Virus record (IMG/VR): IMGVR_UViG_3300010160_000037
Span: 1-64,000 of that record
DNA from: a virus
Length of the DNA: 64,000 bases
Strand: one strand, 5' to 3'
Below the pieces are notes generated by a model. The model saw nothing but the letters and a program-made list of their open reading frames with translations, was not told the DNA's origin and ran no database searches. The translations under genes were made by a program, and so were the position numbers. Shown piece by piece: positions 1-8,209 of the stretch. The first letter of the stretch is position 1; every line of letters begins with the position of its first letter.

Positions 1-25
1 GTTTTGAGTTGGTTGCTGGTATCAT
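1..25 (-). CDS. possible start of a further baseplate-operon gene (partial, runs off left edge)
   Basis: On the minus strand an ATG at 25-23 opens a frame (MIPATNSK...) that leaves the window. A late-promoter-like octamer AATAAATA lies at 57-50 on the same strand, about 24 nt upstream, a spacing like that of other genes here. No clear Shine-Dalgarno sequence is visible. Another ATG at 50-48 also opens a frame to the edge but overlaps the octamer. Only eight residues can be read, so no function is assigned. Confidence 0.3.
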
Positions 26-77
26 ATATGTTATGCCATTTGGATAACATATTTATTAGTAAAATAAACTACGTAGA

Positions 78-515
78 TTATTGTAGAGATAATCCGGCCT
101 GTTTGTCAAAGTTTAAGCGCATTACATCAACTTGGCTTGTGGCTACAAAGGTAAGAGTAACTTCTAAAACTAGACCAAAATCTGCTTCTGTAATAACAAC
201 TGACGTGACATTAACTCTCGGATCTGATGCTATGATTTTTTTAATATCTTCTTCTATCGCAGATCTAACTTCTTCTGTAAACGGGTCATATAATTTTTCC
301 CATATTATAGTACCCCAGCTAGGATTCATTACACGCTCGCCCTGACGTGTGTTAAAATAATTCAACAAGTCTTGTTTAACAACATCGAAATCGTACATCG
401 TTACAGTTCTTGCTAGGGGATCTTGTGTTGAAAATCCCACATAAAACTGAGACGATTGCTGGCGATTTTGTTCGCTGTAATTAGCAGGTTGGATTATGAT
501 ATTTTTATATGGCAT
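78..515 (-). CDS. 25: baseplate wedge protein, gp25-like
   Basis: A 145-residue protein of the gp25/GPW family, the small wedge component that is conserved in contractile-tail baseplates and in type VI secretion (TssE). The family core is visible: a helix followed by NTRQGERVMNPSWGT (residues 55-69), an EEVRSAIEEDI helix, then a DPRVNVTSV strand and a final beta hairpin. T4 gp25 is 132 residues, so the length is normal. In the baseplate it helps link the wedge to the sheath. It is the last complete gene of the leftward baseplate operon, starting 8 nt after the gp5 stop, so translation is probably coupled. Family identity is clear from the sequence. The T4 role is taken from family knowledge. 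Confidence 0.9.
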   Translation of the reverse strand: MPYKNIIIQPANYSEQNRQQSSQFYVGFSTQDPLARTVTMYDFDVVKQDLLNYFNTRQGERVMNPSWGTIIWEKLYDPFTEEVRSAIEEDIKKIIASDPRVNVTSVVITEADFGLVLEVTLTFVATSQVDVMRLNFDKQAGLSLQ

Positions 516-523
516 AGCAGTAT

Positions 524-2788
524 TTAAGCCGATATAGTTCCGCCGGCGGACTGGAATACCTGCGCACAGAACGCATAGGTCCTTGGACCATTTCCTTGTT
601 TAATTCTAGTAGCTGGCATACTTGTCCAACAGCTACCGCACTTGTCAATGGCTTTTTGCAGTTGACCTAACCGAACATAATTGTAAGCACCAAGTTGCTG
701 TAATAATAGTATTGCGGCTCTATCCTGATTACCCGGAGTAAATTTCTTACCTTCAAACTTAGGATCACTTTGCAAGGCTTTTACACAACCATCCCATGTA
801 GTTGTCAAAAACTGGTATGCGCCTGCCGCTGATGAACCCTGAGGAATAGCCGCATATTTGTTAACATATCTTGGGTGATCTGCATACCCTTGCATCTTAT
901 TGACCACAGGTCCAGATTTACCATCAATTGTTCCACTGGTTGAATCAACATACCAGGGAAATACTCCTGTTTTAGGATTAGGGCCGTTAATACAATCATA
1001 TCCTTTGATAGAAGTTGTGCCTTCACAAGCTCGAATCAACCATAAGAATGCCGCAACGTTATCGTCCTCTAGCACACCGGTCTTCTTAGGTGGCTCGCCG
1101 GCTGGGGGTTTATTGTAGATTATCTTGGCATTTGGAAACGTGTTTGTTGCTGTATTCAACGAGTCTGTTCCGGTTGGTCCAAATCTTACAGGATTCACGT
1201 TTTCGTGTTGATCCCACGGTTCATGAGTCGGAACGCGGGTCATGATTGAAACGATGTCCGGTGCTTTGTATTGGGCGCCATCACTCCATGATCCGGCTTC
1301 CCTATTAGGTAAATTAAATCTAGGAAGTTTGTCAGCCGTTGTAGGCATTGTTGCTGGATCAGGCACACCTGGTTTTGGCCCAGCTGTAGCCGGATTGCCA
1401 TTCAACTGAAGATCGGGAGATGTTAGATTTAGTGATTGACTTCCTAACACATTGATTGTCTTTGTAGCGGCAATTGAAATGTTTGCGTTGGCATTAAAAC
1501 TTAAAGAGCCTGCACTACCTAGATTTATCAAGGTACCACCATTAATGTTCATATCTTTAGTAGAACCTAACGACATATTACCGCTGGCTTTTATATTAAC
1601 ATTAGTGCCCGCAGTCATGTAGATATTGTCAGTTTCGGCTGAAATATGCATGTCAGAATTAGCACCAACATACATATCGGTGCCTCCTAATATATGTAGC
1701 GCCTGGCTTGTCTCTAATTTAAAATCATTTCGAACACCAACATAAAAGTTCATATCTGACTCTAAGTGTACTTCACCGTTTGCAACCATTTTTAAATCAC
1801 GGCCAGCTTCTATATTAAAATCACGATCGGCACGTAGGTTAAAATCTCCCTCGGCATGCAATGATATGGAGTCAGCGGCATAGGCGTCTATCTTACCTTG
1901 ACTGGTCAGTTCTATCCATGCCGTGCCTGAGGCATTGGCAATATAGATTAAATCACTACTATTGTGCAAAAGTATCTGGTGCCCTGTGCGAGTGCGAATT
2001 CTAACAAGCTCATTGAGATTATCTTTATCTCCGTCGTCCATGACAAACTGAGAGCCGCCTAGTCGACTTACATAAGCTGTAGATTTTGTATCAAACCCTA
2101 TTTGACCGGTTCTAGCTCCCTGAGATTGATCAATTGGGCCCGGTGTGCTAATGCCAAATACACTCGATGGATACTCTCTTCTTGCTGAACTAGACGTCAC
2201 ACCCCGTATATCATCTAATATAAGACCCTGCGCCAGCAATCGATCTGCAAAAGGATGAACTGGTTTAGTAAACTTATCAACGTCGGCGCCTGATAAATCT
2301 CTACTTCGTTTTAAAAATTCGCCAACTGGAAGATATGTGGTTCCGTATTTTCTTTCTTGTTCAGTAGTTAAGGCAACATTGCGACTGGCGGCTATTCCAG
2401 GTACCATGTGATTTTGATAGGTATCAGGAACACAGCCAATCCAATAGCCGGCGTTTGCCATCCCCCTGATAAAAATAACCATTACACAGGAACCAATATC
2501 TGGTGGTACCATCCACATGCCATAGGATTTTTGTACATCTTGAAAATTAGCTGAATTGTTTCCTTCAAATGCAACCGATGTTGTTCCCCAGAACGGGCTC
2601 ATATAGTAAACTGGGATAGTATTTGATTGCAAGTTTGAATCAGCAGTACCACCTTCGTATAATAATACTTCAAGGCCGCCCATAAGAGTAGAATCAAGAT
2701 GATTTACTACCCTAGCCAAGAAAGGGCCAGCGCCCATGACTTGGCCTGCAAGGTTGTTATGTGCTGATTCGGTTGAATTAATTGCCAT
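524..2788 (-). CDS. 5: baseplate central spike gp5-like protein with C-terminal GH104-type lysozyme
   Basis: A 754-residue spike protein. Residues about 20-150 look like the N-terminal OB-fold region (LARVVNHLDSTLMGGLEVLLYE, GCVPDTY). Residues about 290-460 form a long run of short alternating strands with polar turns (FNLRADRDFNIEAGRDLKMV type), as in the triple-stranded beta-helix needle of gp5 and VgrG. The C-terminal part (about 580-740) resembles the lambda endolysin R family (GH104): LIRACEGT with probable catalytic Glu589, GYDCINGP, DHPR, SSAAGAYQFLTTTWD and a distal helical region. It would pierce the outer membrane and locally digest peptidoglycan during injection. In T4 gp5 the lysozyme lies between OB fold and needle and belongs to another family; here it follows the needle. 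The gene lies between the hub candidate and gp25 with gaps of 5 and 8 nt. Confidence 0.85.
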   Translation of the reverse strand: MAINSTESAHNNLAGQVMGAGPFLARVVNHLDSTLMGGLEVLLYEGGTADSNLQSNTIPVYYMSPFWGTTSVAFEGNNSANFQDVQKSYGMWMVPPDIGSCVMVIFIRGMANAGYWIGCVPDTYQNHMVPGIAASRNVALTTEQERKYGTTYLPVGEFLKRSRDLSGADVDKFTKPVHPFADRLLAQGLILDDIRGVTSSSARREYPSSVFGISTPGPIDQSQGARTGQIGFDTKSTAYVSRLGGSQFVMDDGDKDNLNELVRIRTRTGHQILLHNSSDLIYIANASGTAWIELTSQGKIDAYAADSISLHAEGDFNLRADRDFNIEAGRDLKMVANGEVHLESDMNFYVGVRNDFKLETSQALHILGGTDMYVGANSDMHISAETDNIYMTAGTNVNIKASGNMSLGSTKDMNINGGTLINLGSAGSLSFNANANISIAATKTINVLGSQSLNLTSPDLQLNGNPATAGPKPGVPDPATMPTTADKLPRFNLPNREAGSWSDGAQYKAPDIVSIMTRVPTHEPWDQHENVNPVRFGPTGTDSLNTATNTFPNAKIIYNKPPAGEPPKKTGVLEDDNVAAFLWLIRACEGTTSIKGYDCINGPNPKTGVFPWYVDSTSGTIDGKSGPVVNKMQGYADHPRYVNKYAAIPQGSSAAGAYQFLTTTWDGCVKALQSDPKFEGKKFTPGNQDRAAILLLQQLGAYNYVRLGQLQKAIDKCGSCWTSMPATRIKQGNGPRTYAFCAQVFQSAGGTISA

Positions 2789-2793
2789 TTATT

Positions 2794-5700
2794 TTAGCTC
2801 TGTTTTGTTAGCATAAGTCGATCTAAAGGACTCAGTGTTCTTTGTGTTCCGTACAAACTATTTGCTGTATTTGCTTGTACGTAATATCCACCAATCCCCT
2901 GTACTGTTTGAATAGCATTAGCTTGATTAGACTCAACTGACCCTAGTCCCTGTATCGCTGGTTGTAATCCATTGATATTTAAACTTGCATTGTTTAGGGC
3001 GCTGGCACTACTGAATTTATCAATCTGCTGTGAGACAACTAAAGGATTACCGCCGCTGGTTCCCCCCGACTGTCCCCGTGATCCGCCAAACAACGCCAAG
3101 ACCGCGGCGACAGATGCGAATGATGCCGCGCCTGGCAGGTTTGCAATATTCCCGCCAGTTGCTAGAATTTTTTGTAAATCAGTTTGACTAACGTTGGCCA
3201 GTGGCGCCTTAGTCAATGCTTGCAATGCAGGTAAGTTAGCAATGCCTTTGCCTGTAATATTTTTTAAACTGAGTCCCAGTGCCTGGAATCCTTGAATATT
3301 AGCATCTATAGGAACAGATGACAATACTTTTTGTAGTCTTGATAGCAATGATGTTTGTTGATCTTTTGATAGTCCAGAAAATTGTGCAGGATCAATTCCT
3401 AATTGTGCGGCAATCGCTGTAGGGTCAGTAGGAATACCGTTTAGTGCGGCAATGGTTTTCTGGCCAACATTATTTAGATTAGAAGCATCAGAAGGATTAG
3501 TAATGTAATTTTTTCCGTCTGAGGTGATCACATTGTTTTTATAGTTTGTTTCCAACGTGTAAAGATTATTAGTATCCTGAACAAAGCTGGAAATAATATT
3601 TGACTGAGCATACTGGTTTGCTTGATTTTGTGCGGTACTGCTTGGTGCAGGGAGTGTAGTAGTTTGCAAAGGTATCCCGTTTGTATAGGGGTTATATCCT
3701 GTTAGGCTCTGTCCAACTGCCGGAGCACCTGGATCGTTTAATAGTGCATCTGCAACTGCAACTAGGCCACCAATTTGCATACCTACTGAAGCGATTGTCT
3801 GTAGGGGAGCAAGTAATCCCTGAACTGCTCCCAGTGTTTCTGCGGCGGCCGCATCTATTCTTGCAACCGAAGACTGCAAGGTATTTGTTGCTTTGTTAAA
3901 CAATCCATTTAGAGAATTCATTAGTCCGGCTGTTCCAAAGTTAGGAATTTGAGGATTTAAAATTTTGTTTAAATCTGCAACTGCTTTTTTAGCACCGTAC
4001 GTGTTAACTGATGCAGGCGCAGAATCTTTTGTTTGCTGTTGGCCTGGCTCCGGTATGGCTTTAAAAGGTATCGAAGGCGTCACCTTCTTAGAAGGTTGCT
4101 GGCCTGCTAATCTCCATAGATGTAACGTTTGTGTAAATTCGCCATCTCTAAAATGATGGTCTATAGATCGTACTCCAAATATTCCACTGAAATGATCTAT
4201 AGTTTCTCCACCAAAATCCATAAACCCGTCTGCACGATAATCTCTAGGATTTTTAAAATCAATGCTTATATAAATCTCACCATCCAACCACGGAGCTTCT
4301 CCGTTTTTATTTTGAGTTTCATTTTCAAACACAGGTTCAACATTGCTCATACCCGAGGTTACTAGGTAGTAAGGATCTCCAATAACTTTGCAGGTCATTC
4401 CTTGCATTTCGTTGTTATCAAGTAACTGATTTTGAATCGCTTGGGCTAATTGAAGGTACGGTGATATTTGTATTGGTTTTCCATCTAGTCCACTCTTACT
4501 TGTGTTGCCTGCGATTGCAGGAGCCGTGTTAACTACTACACTAGGATCTTTCGTCTGTTGATTGCCAGCTTTCACTTGCACCGTATTAGAAGGAGAAGCT
4601 CCCAGTGCTGTTGCAGACCTATCTTGCACACCTAATTTATAAGGCCGCTCCTGCAAATACAATGCATTAAAACTAATTCTAAAATCTAATAGGTCAACAT
4701 TTTTTCCAGTGTAGATGTAGTTGTATGTTCTAGATAGTGTTTTTCGTATTCCTTCAGGATCCCATGATCCAAATTCTTCAGGTAATCGTGAATAGTGTAT
4801 CCAGTACGGGCGAACCTCGTATGTAATAGTGTAGGCAGGGCGATCTTCTTTAGGATTTACTTTTTCTTTTAGTTTTGTAGTAACATAAACTCTATACCAA
4901 GGAACCTTTCCTTTATATTTGCCTTTCCATTTATCTTTGTTATCAATAAAATCTTTAGTGTATGCACTATCTCTGATAACAGCATCTATGATATCAAAAA
5001 TCTTAGTTCCTGCTCTAACAGAAATTGTTCCGCCTGCTGGGTCATACTTAACCGCAGTAACTTTATTATCTACAAATTTATAATTGTTTTTCTTTGTTGC
5101 ATCAGTTGGGGCCGCAAATTCAAACATGTTGTTTGCTCTTAGAAAATCATTAATTTCTTTATCTTCTATTGTAAAAGTTTCTGATGATCCGTCAGGTGCT
5201 TTTACTGGTAAGAATTTAATTTCGTATGAATTAAAAATCTTCGCTCCTTCAGAATCGTTACCTTTCTTCTTAGCGTCTTCTACTTCTTTTAACAGGCTTG
5301 TGAGCATGTCTCCAATTTTTTTGCCCTTCATCTTTAAAGTTACTGGAACGTCTGCATCCATGCCCAGTACGTTTGCATTCATATTAACAAACCCACATCT
5401 ATAGCTTGTTCCCCGCTCGTCGGAGGTAATTTGAACATTGTTTAAACCAACTGTCCAATATCTTTCAGACCTTGGTACTTTTTCAGCCTTACCAGTAGTG
5501 TCGTTCCAGCCCCAGAATTCTATCTTTAGACATAGCGGTACACCGACATGGGACTCATATCCTGCGGCAAGACAATTAACTCGTAACGACTCAAGGAACC
5601 CGCTCATACTAAGTGGTTCTATCACTGTCATTTGAATCTGTGTTACAACAGCACCCTCTGTTAATTTCCAAGGGCCGTTCATTTCAAGACTTTCTACAAA

Positions 5701-6066
5701 TAGGTCGTATCTACCTGTACCGTTCTTATTAAATTCATCTACTAATTGTTTTAACTCTTCATTTTTAGGTACTTTGTTACCATAGTATCCACCAGGTTGT
5801 GCGTCAGCATCTCTGCTTTCTGCAGGCGCACTACTGTAATCAAATAATTCTTTATCAGTAATTCCTTTAGTGCCTTTACCTGAAGTTTTAAAAATTACAT
5901 GTTCCAATTGGGGAGATTTTGCAAGATAAGAAGTGCTGTTGAATTGGTCTTGAGTTAGCACCGCAAGAGTAAACACATAATTGTACGAGCTGTAGTTGTT
6001 TAATGGGTTTGTTGCACCCACCGATGTAAACGTACTACCTGTGTTTAAATAAAACGTATCCGCCAT
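2794..6066 (-). CDS. very large baseplate hub candidate (gp27-type position)
   Basis: A 1090-residue virion protein upstream of gp5 in the baseplate operon. The N-terminal two thirds are beta-rich and contain a stretch typical of contractile-tail hub proteins: VTQIQMTVIEPLSMSGFLES, then a Cys/Gly region and CLKIEFWGWNDTTGK, which resembles the 'IEPYG...LxIxFxGYxD' pattern of tail hub domains. The C-terminal third (about 690-1090) is low-complexity and rich in Ala, Gln, Asn and Ser with predicted helices, unlike the hub body. T4 gp27 is 391 residues, so if this is the hub it carries a large extension. Position next to gp5, gp25 and gp53-like genes supports a baseplate role. Exact equivalence to gp27 is an inference; it could fuse hub and another baseplate function. 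Confidence 0.55.
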   Translation of the reverse strand: MADTFYLNTGSTFTSVGATNPLNNYSSYNYVFTLAVLTQDQFNSTSYLAKSPQLEHVIFKTSGKGTKGITDKELFDYSSAPAESRDADAQPGGYYGNKVPKNEELKQLVDEFNKNGTGRYDLFVESLEMNGPWKLTEGAVVTQIQMTVIEPLSMSGFLESLRVNCLAAGYESHVGVPLCLKIEFWGWNDTTGKAEKVPRSERYWTVGLNNVQITSDERGTSYRCGFVNMNANVLGMDADVPVTLKMKGKKIGDMLTSLLKEVEDAKKKGNDSEGAKIFNSYEIKFLPVKAPDGSSETFTIEDKEINDFLRANNMFEFAAPTDATKKNNYKFVDNKVTAVKYDPAGGTISVRAGTKIFDIIDAVIRDSAYTKDFIDNKDKWKGKYKGKVPWYRVYVTTKLKEKVNPKEDRPAYTITYEVRPYWIHYSRLPEEFGSWDPEGIRKTLSRTYNYIYTGKNVDLLDFRISFNALYLQERPYKLGVQDRSATALGASPSNTVQVKAGNQQTKDPSVVVNTAPAIAGNTSKSGLDGKPIQISPYLQLAQAIQNQLLDNNEMQGMTCKVIGDPYYLVTSGMSNVEPVFENETQNKNGEAPWLDGEIYISIDFKNPRDYRADGFMDFGGETIDHFSGIFGVRSIDHHFRDGEFTQTLHLWRLAGQQPSKKVTPSIPFKAIPEPGQQQTKDSAPASVNTYGAKKAVADLNKILNPQIPNFGTAGLMNSLNGLFNKATNTLQSSVARIDAAAAETLGAVQGLLAPLQTIASVGMQIGGLVAVADALLNDPGAPAVGQSLTGYNPYTNGIPLQTTTLPAPSSTAQNQANQYAQSNIISSFVQDTNNLYTLETNYKNNVITSDGKNYITNPSDASNLNNVGQKTIAALNGIPTDPTAIAAQLGIDPAQFSGLSKDQQTSLLSRLQKVLSSVPIDANIQGFQALGLSLKNITGKGIANLPALQALTKAPLANVSQTDLQKILATGGNIANLPGAASFASVAAVLALFGGSRGQSGGTSGGNPLVVSQQIDKFSSASALNNASLNINGLQPAIQGLGSVESNQANAIQTVQGIGGYYVQANTANSLYGTQRTLSPLDRLMLTKQS

Positions 6067-6067
6067 T

Positions 6068-6373
6068 TTACAATCCCAATGCTTTATTGATTGTTGAAAG
6101 TTGCGGAATAAAAATTTTAATACCAGGGATCATATCGTATACTGGATCTCTAACAACATCTTTATTACGCATAGCAAACACCCACCACAGTTGTTCATTC
6201 TGATATATATCAAATGCTAATAAATCCGGACGATGCTTGTACTGTGATGTTACTGTAAACAAGACATCATCTTTGAGTGCAGGAATATCTCGAATACTCA
6301 TTATGTCTAGATGATCGCCTTTTAAAGGAGTATTATAATAAGGACTTGCTTTGCTATAGGTAATATTTGCCAT
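6068..6373 (-). CDS. 53: baseplate wedge protein, gp53/LysM-like
   Basis: A 101-residue protein. The central part reads HRPDLLAFDIYQNEQLWWVF (47-66) followed by AMRN and a hydrophobic PGIKIFIP strand (83-90). This matches the pattern of T4 gp53 and tail protein X/LysM-like wedge proteins (RPxxLAxxxYGxxxLWWVLxxxN ... GxxLxIP). It lacks the long C-terminal part of T4 gp53 (196 residues), so it corresponds to the conserved core only. In the baseplate this family joins neighbouring wedges around the hub. It sits between the tube-initiator-like gene and the large hub gene with 1-nt gaps, indicating one polycistronic mRNA. Confidence 0.75.
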   Translation of the reverse strand: MANITYSKASPYYNTPLKGDHLDIMSIRDIPALKDDVLFTVTSQYKHRPDLLAFDIYQNEQLWWVFAMRNKDVVRDPVYDMIPGIKIFIPQLSTINKALGL

Positions 6374-6374
6374 T

Positions 6375-7136
6375 TTATAGATATCCTTTATCTGCTAATT
6401 TACCGTTTGCAAATTTATCAACTGAGTAGGCTAACTGTTGTGCTCTGCTGTATACGGGCAATAACTCTAGTGTAAGAGAACAGTTAACTGGAACAAAGTT
6501 TGTACCATAATCTGTAATGCCATCACCTACTTGAATATAATCAACGCTATCAGGATAATCAATTTTCCAACTTTGTACTACTACAGGCACTTTATGTAAC
6601 ATACTGTTACCGTAGGCTAATAATCTGCATACAGGCGGAGGAGAACCTGCACCGATGTCATCTCCCCAGCGCATTTTTGTTAGAGTTCTTAACAAATGCT
6701 GAACCGCTAATATTAACGACCCTTCATATTCATTTTGACAGGTAAATTTTCCTGTGATCTGTATTGCACCAGTTTGTGCATTTTTAAAAAAATAATTGTT
6801 GAAATTTGAATGTGTTGGTGCAAGATTAGTATATGATGCTTGATTAGTGTAGCTAATCGTTGGTGTAAAAGGAAATATAATTCCGCCAGGATGGCCGACG
6901 CCTTGGCCGCGAGAACCAGGGCCACCAATATCCTCGAAAGGTCTTTGACCTCTTAATGACGGGCCTCCACCTAGTGTACCGTAAGTATACATATCCGGAA
7001 CACATAGCTTTACTCTAATGTCCTGTACTTTGTTTCCGCTCCAGGCTACAGAAGCGGGGCCGGCTGGCACTGGCGACGCTAAGTCTTTACCTGCCATAGT
7101 TTTTACAAACACTTTTCCTTCGGTAGTTTCTGCCAT
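6375..7136 (-). CDS. probable tail-tube-like baseplate protein (tube initiator, gp48/gp54 type)
   Basis: A 253-residue protein and the first gene of the leftward baseplate operon. The N-terminus is Gly/Pro-rich and flexible (residues 60-95). Residues about 95-240 contain beta strands and a helix with the order seen in tail-tube folds: NAQTGAIQITGKFTCQNEYE, a helix LILAVQHLLRTLTKMRWG, PPPVCRLLAYGNSMLHKVPV, VQSWKIDYPDSVDYI and a final VPVNCSLTLELLPVYSR strand. This suggests a tube-fold protein that caps the hub and nucleates tube polymerisation, but I do not recognise it by direct similarity to T4 gp48 or gp54. The ATG is preceded by AAAGGAAAA and a late promoter octamer at 7163-7156. Confidence 0.5.
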   Translation of the reverse strand: MAETTEGKVFVKTMAGKDLASPVPAGPASVAWSGNKVQDIRVKLCVPDMYTYGTLGGGPSLRGQRPFEDIGGPGSRGQGVGHPGGIIFPFTPTISYTNQASYTNLAPTHSNFNNYFFKNAQTGAIQITGKFTCQNEYEGSLILAVQHLLRTLTKMRWGDDIGAGSPPPVCRLLAYGNSMLHKVPVVVQSWKIDYPDSVDYIQVGDGITDYGTNFVPVNCSLTLELLPVYSRAQQLAYSVDKFANGKLADKGYL

Positions 7137-7155
7137 ATGTTTTTCCTTTACCAGT

Positions 7156-7163
7156 TATTTACC
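7156..7163 (-). promoter_or_regulatory. late promoter octamer for the baseplate operon
   Basis: GGTAAATA on the minus strand ends 19 nt before the ATG of the tube-like gene. It resembles the T4 late promoter TATAAATA recognised by gp55. The leader left between a predicted start point about 6 nt downstream and the ATG still contains the AAAGGA ribosome site. Confidence 0.6.
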
Positions 7164-7165
7164 CT

Positions 7166-7173
7166 GATAAATA
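7166..7173 (+). promoter_or_regulatory. possible late promoter octamer upstream of gp55
   Basis: GATAAATA on the plus strand, back to back with the minus-strand octamer. It is 70 nt upstream of the gp55 ATG and could give late transcription of gp55, but the sigma70-like promoter nearer the gene looks more important. Confidence 0.35.
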
Positions 7174-7195
7174 ATATACGTAGATAATAAAAGTC

Positions 7196-7223
7196 TTGAC
7201 TTCTTACTTTTTTCTGCTATAAT
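7196..7223 (+). promoter_or_regulatory. sigma70-type promoter for gp55
   Basis: TTGACT (7196-7201) and a perfect TATAAT (7218-7223) are separated by 16 nt and lie just upstream of the ribosome site GGGAG and the gp55 ATG at 7244. This is a strong match to the host housekeeping promoter and fits early or middle synthesis of the late sigma factor. Confidence 0.75.
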
Positions 7224-7243
7224 AGTACTGGGAGATCCTATAC

Positions 7244-8167
7244 ATGACATCAATAATAACAACAAGAAAAGTCAAGTATCTAAACAATAGAGATTTATTG
7301 GCAGAGATACACAAAAGTAAAGTAAGTTTTTGCAGTTTTACAAAAGCAGAATATCATCAATATGATATCATACTTACAAACTTAGACAAAATTAATATTC
7401 GCACAGTAGCAGATGCTAAACGTGCAAGAGCAAAGCGACTTGGCATTGAAGCATTTAACGCATTAAGAATTTCAGGTGACAAGAAGACTAAACTTGCAGA
7501 AGTTACCCCAGATTACAAAACGATTCCTAAAGAAGATGTTGTCATACGCATTATGACATTTGAGCATATTCCATTAGCACCGGGTCGTAAAAAGACTACA
7601 AAGACCACAGCAGATAGTCACGACAAAGTTAACTTTCCTCCTTTCCAACATTGGAAATATGACGATCAAGGTAACTTAGAGTGTGTAGGCAAGAGTCACT
7701 GGAAGGGCGGAGTTAAGACCGGTAAGTTTAGCAAAGACCACGGTCGCATTACTGAGAACTTAGGCAAGATGTATATTAAACTAAGCGAACGGTACGCACA
7801 ACGTAGCAACTGGCGCGGGTATACTTACATTGACGAGATGAAGGGGCAAGCGATCCTACAGTTAAGTCAGATTGGATTGCAGTTTGATGAGAGCAAATCC
7901 GAAAACCCATTTGCTTACTATACTGCCGCAGTGACTAACAGTTTTACTCGTATCCTAAACATTGAAAAGAAGAATCAAAACATTCGAGACGATATGTTAG
8001 AAGAAAACGGTTTAACCCCTTCTATGACAAGACAGTACAGTCAAGAGTTTGCAGAAGAGATTGCTCGTCAAGCAGAACTATACAAAAATATGCGCATGCC
8101 AAAGAGCGAAGAAGATCCTATCGAAGAAGAGGAAGCAGAAACTACAAGTGGCAAAGAAATCACTTGA
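7244..8167 (+). CDS. 55: late-transcription sigma factor, gp55-like
   Basis: A 307-residue protein. Its second half contains the gp55 core: KMYIKLSERYAQRSNWRGYT (from about residue 173), then DEMKGQAILQLSQIG, SENPFAYYTAAVTNSFTRIL (about 218-238) and a basic NIEKKNQNIRDD tail. This is the gp55 version of sigma region 2, which contacts the polymerase clamp and the TATAAATA-like late promoter. T4 gp55 is 185 residues; this one has an extra basic N-terminal part with a Lys-rich linker (PLAPGRKKTTKTT) and ends in an acidic, flexible tail. It would redirect host RNA polymerase to the late octamers found across this window. The start has a good SD (GGGAG) and a sigma70-type promoter. Downstream come gp47 and gp46, as in the T4 order 55-47-46. 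Confidence 0.85.
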   Translation: MTSIITTRKVKYLNNRDLLAEIHKSKVSFCSFTKAEYHQYDIILTNLDKINIRTVADAKRARAKRLGIEAFNALRISGDKKTKLAEVTPDYKTIPKEDVVIRIMTFEHIPLAPGRKKTTKTTADSHDKVNFPPFQHWKYDDQGNLECVGKSHWKGGVKTGKFSKDHGRITENLGKMYIKLSERYAQRSNWRGYTYIDEMKGQAILQLSQIGLQFDESKSENPFAYYTAAVTNSFTRILNIEKKNQNIRDDMLEENGLTPSMTRQYSQEFAEEIARQAELYKNMRMPKSEEDPIEEEEAETTSGKEIT

Positions 8168-8192
8168 TTTACCACTGCTTTTTTGTTAAAAT
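8164..8192 (+). promoter_or_regulatory. sigma70-like promoter for gp47-gp46 operon
   Basis: TTGATT (8164-8169) and TAAAAT (8187-8192) are spaced by 17 nt, followed by the ribosome site AGGAGAT and the gp47 ATG at 8210. It overlaps the stop region of gp55. The boxes are near-consensus, so an early promoter is likely. Confidence 0.6.
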
Positions 8193-8209
8193 AAAAGATA
8201 GGAGATCGT

